A stretch of DNA of 64,000 bases, from contig NZ_CP025000.1 in NCBI RefSeq assembly GCF_002808045.1, positions 2,170,001 to 2,234,000 on the forward strand, given 5' to 3'. Numbering within the stretch: position 1 is the stretch's first letter; each line of letters begins with the position of its first letter. Below are positions 7,979 through 15,766 of this stretch, piece after piece. The notes beneath the pieces were generated by a model. It saw only the letters and a list, made by a program, of their open reading frames with translations, ran no database searches and had not been told where the DNA came from. A program made the translations under genes and the position numbers. Origin of the DNA: Idiomarina sp. X4 (lineage in GTDB: Bacteria > Pseudomonadota > Gammaproteobacteria > Enterobacterales > Alteromonadaceae).

Positions 7979-9608
7979 GTCCACTCGGCATGGTTCCATA
8001 ATTCAAGCCACTATTGGACGCCAGGCGGCTTGCGCAAAAGGCGTCAGCAACATCATTTGTGGCGTGTTGAAGCAATAAAGCTCCCTGTAAGCCTACCGCC
8101 ATTTTGTCTGCAATAGTCCTTGCTCTATATTGCAGAGTGTTTATATCGCTAAATTCCGATTTTAAGCTACGCACAAAGGTATCAAAGTGTCGATCCGCTC
8201 CCTGAGCCTTCTCTAATTCAGTAAAGTACGCATCGAGAACCTCCGGCTGTTTTTCAATTGCGCGCAAAATATCAAGGCACTGAACATTGCCGCTGCCTTC
8301 CCATATCGCATTCACCGGCGACTCCCGGAATAAACGCGGCATAATATGGTTTTCCATAACACCGCTGCCGCCAATGACTTCCATCGCCTCGTAGGCATGG
8401 TTCGGTGTACGCTTGCAAATCCAGTATTTGCCAACGGGTGTGGCAATGCGGGACAACAGCTTTTCATGCTCGCTGTTCTGGTTGTCCATTGCTCGGGCAA
8501 TGCGCATGGTGTATGTCATAGCTGCTTCACTTTCTATTGCAAGGTCAGCCAGCAAGTTTTGCATGAGCGGTTGTTCACTTAATCGGGCACCGAAAGCTTC
8601 CCGATTCGATGCGTGATGGATGGCTTGAGCCACAGCTTGGCGCATGCCGGACGACGAACCAATCATGCAGTCGTAGCGAGTGGTCGCGACCATTTCAATA
8701 ATAGTGCGAATGCCGCGACCCTCTTCACCGACCATCCAACCTAGCGCGCCACGTAACTCGGTTTCACAGGATGCATTGGCGGCATTGCCCATTTTTTGTT
8801 TCAACTGTTGTATTTGTAGCGGGTTTTTAGAGCCATCGGGGCGCCAACGGGGGACTAAAAAGCACGATAAACCGTTTGTCGTCTGTGCGAGCACAAGAAA
8901 AGCGTCACACATAGGTGCTGAAACAAACCATTTGTGCCCGATGAGTTCATAGGCTTCACCTGAACCTTCTTGACTAATGGCGTAAGCCCGAGTCGAGTTT
9001 CTACGCACGTCAGACCCACCTTGTTTTTCGGTCATTGCCATGCCAATTGTTACCGCGCTTTTTTCGGTATGGGGGCGGTTGCTCGGGTCATAAACGCGGG
9101 CTGTGATTTTTGGCGCCCACTCTTTCAGTAAACTGGGCTGGTGACGCAGCGCCGGAACGGCTGCAAAGGTCATGGTAATGGGACAGCCGTGCGCCGCTTC
9201 GACTTGGGTATGCAGATAATATTTTGCCGCTCGAGCCACATGAGCCCCCGGTTTAGGGTCGCTCCAGGGACTGGCATGCAACCCATGCTCAATGGCGGTT
9301 GTCATTAACTGATGATAACTGGGGTGAAAGTCGACCTGATCAATACGATGCCCATAGCGATCGTGAGTTCTCAGCTCCGGCGGATATTTGTTTGCCTGAA
9401 ACCCAAGCTCAATACTGTCACGTTGACCGGCCAGCGCACCAAAAGCAATAAGATCAGAGTAGGCCCAGCTGGCTCCCTCTCGTTCAACCGCCGCCTGAAG
9501 CGCCTTGTCAGCTAAATAGAGATTATAGTTTTCTAACGGCTCCGGCTGGTTTTCAACTTCATGTGTGCTGGCCATGAACTTATTGGCTTTTGGGTATTGT
9601 TGCGTCAT
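7932..9608 (-). CDS. aidB: AidB-like acyl-CoA dehydrogenase family protein
   Basis: The 558-residue product is an acyl-CoA dehydrogenase homologue of the AidB type: long N-terminal domain, GMAMTEKQGGSDVRRN flavin/substrate loop, MVGEEGRGIRTII, and the C-terminal YEAMEVIGGSGVMEN segment. Length is close to E. coli AidB (541 aa). AidB is an FAD protein induced by alkylating agents that binds DNA; its enzymatic role is unclear. The start is supported by AAGGAG six bases upstream. There is no neighbouring ada gene. An isovaleryl-CoA dehydrogenase-type catabolic enzyme is the alternative. Confidence 0.85.
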   Translation of the reverse strand: MTQQYPKANKFMASTHEVENQPEPLENYNLYLADKALQAAVEREGASWAYSDLIAFGALAGQRDSIELGFQANKYPPELRTHDRYGHRIDQVDFHPSYHQLMTTAIEHGLHASPWSDPKPGAHVARAAKYYLHTQVEAAHGCPITMTFAAVPALRHQPSLLKEWAPKITARVYDPSNRPHTEKSAVTIGMAMTEKQGGSDVRRNSTRAYAISQEGSGEAYELIGHKWFVSAPMCDAFLVLAQTTNGLSCFLVPRWRPDGSKNPLQIQQLKQKMGNAANASCETELRGALGWMVGEEGRGIRTIIEMVATTRYDCMIGSSSGMRQAVAQAIHHASNREAFGARLSEQPLMQNLLADLAIESEAAMTYTMRIARAMDNQNSEHEKLLSRIATPVGKYWICKRTPNHAYEAMEVIGGSGVMENHIMPRLFRESPVNAIWEGSGNVQCLDILRAIEKQPEVLDAYFTELEKAQGADRHFDTFVRSLKSEFSDINTLQYRARTIADKMAVGLQGALLLQHATNDVADAFCASRLASNSGLNYGTMPSGLNCAAIVERGAPTSE

Positions 9609-9735
9609 GTTTCACTCCTTATTAACTTTGAGTGAAGCAAGATAAATTAGCCCCGTCAATAGACTAAAGGTTGCCTTTTGAGTGTTTTTTTATAACAGTT
9701 AGAGACATAATTAAAAAAAAATAAGACGGTTTATA

Positions 9736-11148
9736 TTGCGCCAAATAATTATAAGAACATTACTGTTAGCGCTTGCCTGGATAATTTTGTGGCGTGTTGC
9801 AGGAATAATGGAATACGCTCCGCACGCCAGTATTTGGTTTCCGCCAGCGGGGCTGACGTTCGCTGCATTTCTGGTCATGAGCTGGCGAGCCTTTCCCGCA
9901 ATACTACTTGGCAGTATCGTAACAACGTTATGGGTATCTGATTTATACGGTGACCAAACACCGGTCAAGGATTTACTCGTGACTGGTCTGATTTTTGGAT
10001 TTGCGCATACGGTGCCTTATTTCTTAGGGGCGTGGTTATTGCGCTCCAAACTACTTCGCTTAGGCAGCCACGGTTTGTCTAGCACCATTATGACGTTTTT
10101 AGGTATTGCTGCACTGTCGTCATTTTGCGCGGCGTGGTTGGGTACTGAGGTCATGATCTCCGGTAATTTGCTTCAAGCTGAGGCGCTTTGGTACACCTGG
10201 CTGCCTTGGTGGATAGGGGACTTGAGCGGCGTTATTGTGCTCACGCCTATTTTCATTGCGTTGGTGAGTTGGCGCTACCCACAAATAGAACGCTGGCTAG
10301 GTGGCTTAAAGTTTACCGAAGGTGGGGGCAGTTGGTCGTCCTTTTCTACAAAGTTGCTGATTATTGTCATTATGCTGGCAGTTTGCTTAATCATTTCTAT
10401 GTTTTCCAGCTATGAAGAGGCTGCCTTTCTGGTCTTCTTTTTAATTTTACCTTTGCTTTGGGTTTCCTATACCGAGTCGCCATTAAAAACCGCTATAGCA
10501 CTTGCTGTCTTTAGTACCATTACGGCCTTCTCTATTGGTCTATTGGGGTTAATGGACTACGCAATTGTGTATCAGTTTGCGGTCACTGTTATAGCGTCAA
10601 CGGCTTGGTTTGGATTAACGGTTCCGGCGCTAGTCGCACATAATCAATACTTGACGCATCAAGTATCGCAAGACGGTTTAACAAGCGCGGCCTCTCGTGA
10701 ACACTTTATGCAACAAGCGGACTTACTACTGAAAATGGCTCGGCGACGTAACAAACCTATTTCAGTCATTATGTTTGATCTCGATAAGTTTAAATCAATT
10801 AATGACACTTATGGTCATATTGTTGGTGACTCAGCGCTTGTTGAAATTACCAATGCGGTCAATGCGCAGTTGCGGGAGTCGGATGTACTCGGTCGCTTTG
10901 GTGGTGACGAGTTTATGATTTTACTCCCTGATACCGATCAAAGCGATGCTGTGGGTGTTGCGCATAAACTGAGAGAGGGTATATCGAAAATAGTCATACC
11001 ATCGCTTGCAGAGCGTTTGTCATGCAGCTTTGGTGTGGCACAGGTATCAAAAGATGAACATATTATGGTCGCTGTTGACCGGGCCGATAGGGCGTTATTA
11101 CACGCAAAGCGAAACGGCCGTGATCGCATAGAAAAGGATGCTGTATGA
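9736..11148 (+). CDS. MASE1-GGDEF membrane diguanylate cyclase
   Basis: A TTG-started protein of 470 residues. The first roughly 300 residues contain about eight hydrophobic segments with the MASE1 sensor pattern (YAPHASIWFPPAGLTFAAFL near the start; WWIGDLSGVIVLTPIFIAL). A GGDEF domain follows with intact FGGDEF (about residues 388-393), DLDKFKSINDTYGH, and an RxxD inhibitory site five residues before the motif. It should make cyclic di-GMP at the inner membrane in response to an unknown signal. The stop codon overlaps the next start (ATGA), implying co-translation with the beta-CASP nuclease. The TTG start is the least certain point. Confidence 0.87.
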   Translation: MRQIIIRTLLLALAWIILWRVAGIMEYAPHASIWFPPAGLTFAAFLVMSWRAFPAILLGSIVTTLWVSDLYGDQTPVKDLLVTGLIFGFAHTVPYFLGAWLLRSKLLRLGSHGLSSTIMTFLGIAALSSFCAAWLGTEVMISGNLLQAEALWYTWLPWWIGDLSGVIVLTPIFIALVSWRYPQIERWLGGLKFTEGGGSWSSFSTKLLIIVIMLAVCLIISMFSSYEEAAFLVFFLILPLLWVSYTESPLKTAIALAVFSTITAFSIGLLGLMDYAIVYQFAVTVIASTAWFGLTVPALVAHNQYLTHQVSQDGLTSAASREHFMQQADLLLKMARRRNKPISVIMFDLDKFKSINDTYGHIVGDSALVEITNAVNAQLRESDVLGRFGGDEFMILLPDTDQSDAVGVAHKLREGISKIVIPSLAERLSCSFGVAQVSKDEHIMVAVDRADRALLHAKRNGRDRIEKDAV

Positions 11149-12503
11149 AAATTGTATTTCTTGGCGGTGCAGAAACCGTAACGGGCTCTAAATATTTAGT
11201 TGAAACGGATTCGACCCGACTCTTGATTGACTGTGGTTTATTTCAGGGCTATAAGTGGTTACGCCGACGTAATTGGCAGCCTTTGCCAATGGGGATCCAG
11301 GACGTTGACGGTGTGGTTCTGACACATGCGCATTTAGACCACTCCGGTTTTATTCCGGTTCTGTATAAAAATGGCTACCGTGGTCCTGTTTTTGCGCATC
11401 ACGCAACGGTCGGTCTGTGCGACATTTTGCTGGCGGACAGTGGCCGTATACAAGAAGAGGACGCCAAGTACCTTGGTAAACATAAGCTTAGTCGGCATGA
11501 AAAACCTGAACCTCTCTACGACGAAGCCACGGCGAAAGCGTCTATGACGTTATTTCAAGGCGTTGAATATCATCAACAATTTTCCATTGGCGATATTACT
11601 ATTACGTTAAGAAAAGCGGGCCACATTTTAGGTGCTGCCAGCGTTATTTTGGAAGCTGATGGTAAGCGAGTTGGCTTTTCCGGTGACCTTGGTCGGCCGA
11701 ACGACATTATGATGTATCCGCCAGAACCGCTGCCTGAACTTGATTTACTGATGCTGGAATCGACTTATGGAGACCGACGTCATCAGGCAACCGACAGTGC
11801 AGAAGAGCAATTAGCGGAAGTGGTCAATGAAACTTCTCAGTCTGGTGGTGTCCTTTTAATACCGAGTTTCTCAGTAGGTCGCGCCCAGTTGCTACAGTAT
11901 CTATTGGTAAAATTAATGGATGAAAAGCGGATTCCACGACAGCCTATTTTCCTGGACTCTCCCATGGCCATTAATGTGTCCGGCTTGTATCAACGGTTTT
12001 ATGACTTGCATAAGTTGTCGGATGCTCAGTGTCAAAATACCTTTAACAAAGTGGAGTACACGCGTTCGGTTGATGATTCAAAAGCGATAGCCTCGCAAAC
12101 TGGACCGCATATCATAATTGCCGGTAGCGGTATGGCAACAGGAGGCCGAATTTTGCATCATTTCAAGCATTGGCTGGCTGATCATCGCGCAACTGTTCTG
12201 TTCAGCGGCCACCAGGCAGGCGGTACACGCGGTGCAAAAATGTTACAAGGTGTTGAGTCGATTAAACTGCACGGAGAGTGGCTCCCGGTTAAGGCTCGTA
12301 TAAGAGCATTAGAGGGGTTGTCAGGGCACGCGGATTATGAAGAAATTACACAGTGGCTGAAGCAGTCTGAATTAAAACCCAATACGGCGATTCAGTTGGT
12401 GCATGGCGAGCCGGACGCCCTGGAAGCATTCCGCGACCACCTTATGCAAACAACGTCTTTTGATGTCGAAGTCGCGGATTATCAAGGGGTGTATCATCTA
12501 TAG
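11145..12503 (+). CDS. Metallo-beta-lactamase/beta-CASP RNA-processing exonuclease
   Basis: A 452-residue MBL-fold protein with HAHLDHSG (ligands H61, H63, D65, H66), the KAGHILGAAS and FSGDLGR metal motifs, a beta-CASP insert (GGVLLIPSFSVGRAQ ... IIAGSGMATGGRILHHF) and C-terminal GLSGHADYEEI. This matches the bacterial Ysh1/CPSF73-like family, cytosolic nucleases thought to process RNA. It is not RNase J, which is longer. The start lies in an ATGA overlap with the diguanylate cyclase gene. A hairpin follows the stop. Confidence 0.88.
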   Translation: MKIVFLGGAETVTGSKYLVETDSTRLLIDCGLFQGYKWLRRRNWQPLPMGIQDVDGVVLTHAHLDHSGFIPVLYKNGYRGPVFAHHATVGLCDILLADSGRIQEEDAKYLGKHKLSRHEKPEPLYDEATAKASMTLFQGVEYHQQFSIGDITITLRKAGHILGAASVILEADGKRVGFSGDLGRPNDIMMYPPEPLPELDLLMLESTYGDRRHQATDSAEEQLAEVVNETSQSGGVLLIPSFSVGRAQLLQYLLVKLMDEKRIPRQPIFLDSPMAINVSGLYQRFYDLHKLSDAQCQNTFNKVEYTRSVDDSKAIASQTGPHIIIAGSGMATGGRILHHFKHWLADHRATVLFSGHQAGGTRGAKMLQGVESIKLHGEWLPVKARIRALEGLSGHADYEEITQWLKQSELKPNTAIQLVHGEPDALEAFRDHLMQTTSFDVEVADYQGVYHL

Positions 12504-12505
12504 AA

Positions 12506-12529
12506 AAATGGCACTTAAAAGTGCCATTT
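12506..12529. terminator. Convergent hairpin terminator
   Basis: Ten-base arms, AAATGGCACT and AGTGCCATTT, around a four-base loop, lie directly after the beta-CASP stop and span the end of the convergent porin gene. The A- and T-rich ends allow it to act on both strands, though the T-tracts are short. Confidence 0.6.
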
Positions 12530-13213
12530 AATCAATAAATTCGGGTTTTTCTCGTTAACACCATCAATATAAAACTTGTTGCGCCAGTAAACGTACTCGA
12601 CACCAACGTAAAGTGGCGCAGACAGGTTAAAATAAGGCGATAAATTCCACTTGAGCTGTGAAGTGAAGTTCATATTAGCCGGACCGATACCGCTAATACC
12701 AGAGGCGTAATCTAAAAAGCCATCGTACATCCATTGGGTTTCACCAACAGAGAAAGGTACTCCCCAAGACAAGGTCACTTGGTAGTTGTTGTCGAAACCA
12801 TCATTGTTTCTCCTGTACGCATCAACTTCAAAAAACTGAAAGCCGGGTACATCGAAAGCTGCGCCAATGCCATAAAGGTAGTGAGTAAAACCGTCACCAA
12901 CTTCTGCGGTAGTGGTAACGCTTAAATTGTTGACGATGTTGTCTTCAAACTGCACGAAGTAGACTTCCGGAGAGACCTCTATATAGGTTTCTGTATCGCC
13001 GTTATCAGATTCTAAACGGTCGGCGAAAGAGAAGATCTTGCCCCAACTGTACCCGCCAACGTACTCGAGAGTGATAACCTGGCGGTCAGGGTCGCCAACT
13101 TCATAGTCACTACCATTTAAGTAGGTGAGACTGGTGTCTGACCAATACTTTTCTGCGGTTGCTGAAAAAGGCAAAGCCAAAAGAATGAACAAAGAGAAAA
13201 CGATGTGTTTCAT
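12515..13213 (-). CDS. Tsx/OmpK-like outer-membrane nucleoside channel
   Basis: A 232-residue exported protein. A signal peptide (about residues 1-20, ending ATA-EK) is followed by alternating aromatic beta strands (WSDTSLTYLNGSDYEVG..., LEYVGGYSWGKIFSFADRLES) and a terminal phenylalanine (LLIKWHF), the usual outer-membrane insertion signal. The pattern fits the Tsx/OmpK nucleoside-specific channel superfamily. A role in nucleoside uptake agrees with udk and nupC about 6 kb away, but they are not in one operon. The substrate is inferred from the family. Confidence 0.75.
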   Translation of the reverse strand: MKHIVFSLFILLALPFSATAEKYWSDTSLTYLNGSDYEVGDPDRQVITLEYVGGYSWGKIFSFADRLESDNGDTETYIEVSPEVYFVQFEDNIVNNLSVTTTAEVGDGFTHYLYGIGAAFDVPGFQFFEVDAYRRNNDGFDNNYQVTLSWGVPFSVGETQWMYDGFLDYASGISGIGPANMNFTSQLKWNLSPYFNLSAPLYVGVEYVYWRNKFYIDGVNEKNPNLLIKWHF

Positions 13214-13384
13214 GGATAAAGCGCCTAAATTTTAGTCAAGTTTGCAAAAACGGAGCGATTATACGCAAGCTGGACTGTAAATTTAAAGAAATATCTGCGA
13301 TTGCGGGCTGTTATTATTCAATCGAATTCGTTACATTACAAAAAGCTAACATCTCTACTGAGTCGCTGAGGTAATCAAGCGCGA

Positions 13385-14974
13385 ATGCGTGATCAATTTT
13401 TGTTAAAGCAGTACATAAATACGTTAGAGTCTACTGCGCTTTGTGCCCGACTGTCGCCGTCTGGTCACATTCGGTGGTTAAGTGACTCCATGCATAAGCT
13501 GCTCGATATTCACTACCTAAAACAGACCACAGCGTTTCGTGATTTCCTGCACCCTGACAACAGACAGCATGTAACAGAAGTTATAAGCTATGCAATTGAA
13601 TCGGGTAACAGCTGGAACGGTACGGTTTGCCTTGAAAGCAACACACGCACGAACTGGTGTCGTTGCATGACCATTCCGCTTTACGATGAAGCGGGTACGC
13701 TAAATGAACTGGTTCTGTTGTTTCAGGATATCTCACGCGAAGTTCACCTTGACGAACTTCTGCAAGAAGCGCGCTATGATCGGGTAACCGGGTTACCAAC
13801 CAGAGTTGACTTATTAAACGACCTGAAACGTGTAAAAGCACAATGTCTGGCCGTACTTGATATACGAAAATTTCGCAGTTATGCGGACTTCTATGGTTTG
13901 GACTTTGGTGACGAATTGCTTCGTAAATTCAGTTTATGGGCACAAAAGCAGCTAAAGTCGAACCATATTAATATTTATCGCTTGTACAGCGACAAGTTTG
14001 CGCTCATTCCTGATTTTCGAATGATACCTACGTTATTTGAAAGTCACTTACTGCACTTTTATGAAGCCTTGTCTGACCTTAAGTTGGAAGTGCGTGACGT
14101 TGAGGCGAATTTGGACGTGGCCATAGGAATGGGGGTCGGTGACAGCAAGCATCTGCAGCTCGCAGAGAGTGCTTTATCAAAAGCGAAGGCAATTTATTCC
14201 GGGCACAAAATAGAAGTCGTGCGAGAGCGTGAGTTCTTAAAAGAAAACAAGGTTAATTGGATTCCTAAAATTCAATCCGCCATTACCGATCACCGCTTTG
14301 TGAACTATTACCAACCAATTAAAAGCACCTCGAACGAGCGTCCGAGTTATTATGAAGCGCTGGTGAGAATGCGTGACAACAACAGTGACTTACCTCCGGG
14401 AATGTTTCTAGATAAAGCAAAAACGACGCGTTATTACTGTGAAATTACACGTTCAGTCATAGAGCAAGCGGTGTTAGCGTCTGAAGAATTTGGTGTTGCG
14501 ATATCGGTGAATTTATCGATTGAAGACATACTCAACGACAAAACCGTAAATTTCATACGGTATGTGCTCATGGAGCACAAAAAAGCTCAGCTAATATTTG
14601 AAATCACCGAAACGGAATCGACCGAGGATTTCGAAAAAGTTCAGACGTTTGCGCAAGAGGTAAGACAGCTGGGTGGCCAAATTGCGATTGATGATTTTGG
14701 TGTAGGATATTCGAACTTCTCCCGGTTAATTAGCTTACGTCCGGACTATCTGAAAATTGACGGCAGTATTGTTCAGAATGTTTTATATGACGAGACCAGT
14801 GCCAGCATTTTGAATGGCATGATTAGCATTTGTAAGGAATTGAATATTCCTATTGTTGCCGAGTTTGTTGAAAATGAAGAAGTGAACAGCTACTTGTGTA
14901 GCCAGAACATTGAGTACTTGCAAGGCTACTATATTGGCAAACCAAGCCCTGAAGTAAACCGACTACTAAACTGA
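13385..14974 (+). CDS. PAS - degenerate GGDEF - EAL protein, probable c-di-GMP phosphodiesterase
   Basis: A 529-residue soluble protein: PAS-like domain (about 15-120), a GGDEF domain whose catalytic motif is replaced by YSDKF, and an EAL domain from about residue 295. The EAL catalytic set looks complete: YEALVR (E about 324), SVNLS, EITETE, IDDFGVGYSN (DD about 436-437), LKIDG, AEFVEN and LQGYYIGKP. It should therefore hydrolyse c-di-GMP, with the GGDEF part perhaps binding GTP as a regulator. The 2-oxoglutarate oxygenase gene starts 7 bases after its stop, so the two are probably co-transcribed. Confidence 0.88.
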   Translation: MRDQFLLKQYINTLESTALCARLSPSGHIRWLSDSMHKLLDIHYLKQTTAFRDFLHPDNRQHVTEVISYAIESGNSWNGTVCLESNTRTNWCRCMTIPLYDEAGTLNELVLLFQDISREVHLDELLQEARYDRVTGLPTRVDLLNDLKRVKAQCLAVLDIRKFRSYADFYGLDFGDELLRKFSLWAQKQLKSNHINIYRLYSDKFALIPDFRMIPTLFESHLLHFYEALSDLKLEVRDVEANLDVAIGMGVGDSKHLQLAESALSKAKAIYSGHKIEVVREREFLKENKVNWIPKIQSAITDHRFVNYYQPIKSTSNERPSYYEALVRMRDNNSDLPPGMFLDKAKTTRYYCEITRSVIEQAVLASEEFGVAISVNLSIEDILNDKTVNFIRYVLMEHKKAQLIFEITETESTEDFEKVQTFAQEVRQLGGQIAIDDFGVGYSNFSRLISLRPDYLKIDGSIVQNVLYDETSASILNGMISICKELNIPIVAEFVENEEVNSYLCSQNIEYLQGYYIGKPSPEVNRLLN

Positions 14975-14981
14975 TTTTCCT

Positions 14982-15677
14982 ATGACTGATTTTATAGAAA
15001 CTTACGATAATGCATTGTCGTCAGACTTTTGTAAGCAGTTGATTGATACTTTTGAGAGCTCCGGACATACTTTTCAAGGCCGCACTGGCGGTGGAGTGGA
15101 TGTGGAGAAAAAGTCGAGCACAGACTTAATGCTCAACTCTCACGCAGAGTATCAAGATTTACTGCTGAAAATTCAAAAAACGACGGCAGACCATGCTTTG
15201 CAGTATTTTAAGAAATATCACTTTGCGTTAATTGCGCCTGTGGCTCTTACGCTTCAGCATCCGAAGACTCAACAGCCAACTCCGTTGACCCATGAAAATT
15301 TTGATGAAATAGCCAAAGGCAATGAAATGGCGATTATGCAAAAGCTGTTTCGTGTAGGCGCCATTCAAATGCAGCGCTATCGTAAAGGTGAGGGCAATTA
15401 TAACTACTGGCATTGCGAGACGTTTCCTCAGAAAGGCTCAACCGAGCCACTGCATCGTGCTTTGTTATTTATGTACTATTTAAACGATGTGGAAGAAGGG
15501 GGGGAGACCGACTTTTACTACCAGGAGCGTTCGTTAAAGCCCAAAGCCGGACAAATGGTTATTGCTCCCGCGTATTTCACCCATACTCACCGTGGTAGAA
15601 CGCCGGTGTCTAATGACAAATATATTCTTACCAGCTGGATTCTGCATAGTCGCGCCGAGCAGTTATTTGGCGCTTAA
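14982..15677 (+). CDS. 2-oxoglutarate/Fe(II)-dependent oxygenase (prolyl 4-hydroxylase type)
   Basis: The 231-residue protein carries the P4H-type double-stranded beta-helix signature. YNYWHCETFP gives an HxE form of the usual HxD iron pair, EEGGETDFYY follows, FTHTHRGRTP gives the distal histidine, and DKYILTSWIL holds a candidate 2-oxoglutarate-binding residue. Such enzymes hydroxylate protein side chains or small molecules; the target is unknown. No signal peptide. It lies 7 bases after the EAL gene and is followed by a strong terminator, so it closes that transcription unit. Confidence 0.82.
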   Translation: MTDFIETYDNALSSDFCKQLIDTFESSGHTFQGRTGGGVDVEKKSSTDLMLNSHAEYQDLLLKIQKTTADHALQYFKKYHFALIAPVALTLQHPKTQQPTPLTHENFDEIAKGNEMAIMQKLFRVGAIQMQRYRKGEGNYNYWHCETFPQKGSTEPLHRALLFMYYLNDVEEGGETDFYYQERSLKPKAGQMVIAPAYFTHTHRGRTPVSNDKYILTSWILHSRAEQLFGA

Positions 15678-15710
15678 CGGTTCAATGTATTAATTCGCGT
15701 TAATGCGTAA

Positions 15711-15747
15711 AAAAAGCCCCGGCTTAACGATGAAGCCGGGGCTTTTT
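15711..15747. terminator. Bidirectional rho-independent terminator
   Basis: Perfect 15-base arms (AAAAAGCCCCGGCTT and its complement) around a 7-base loop, ending in a T-run on each strand, lie between the oxygenase gene and the convergent M16 peptidase gene. Confidence 0.93.
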
Positions 15748-15766
15748 ATTGAGCCTGTTTTACTTT

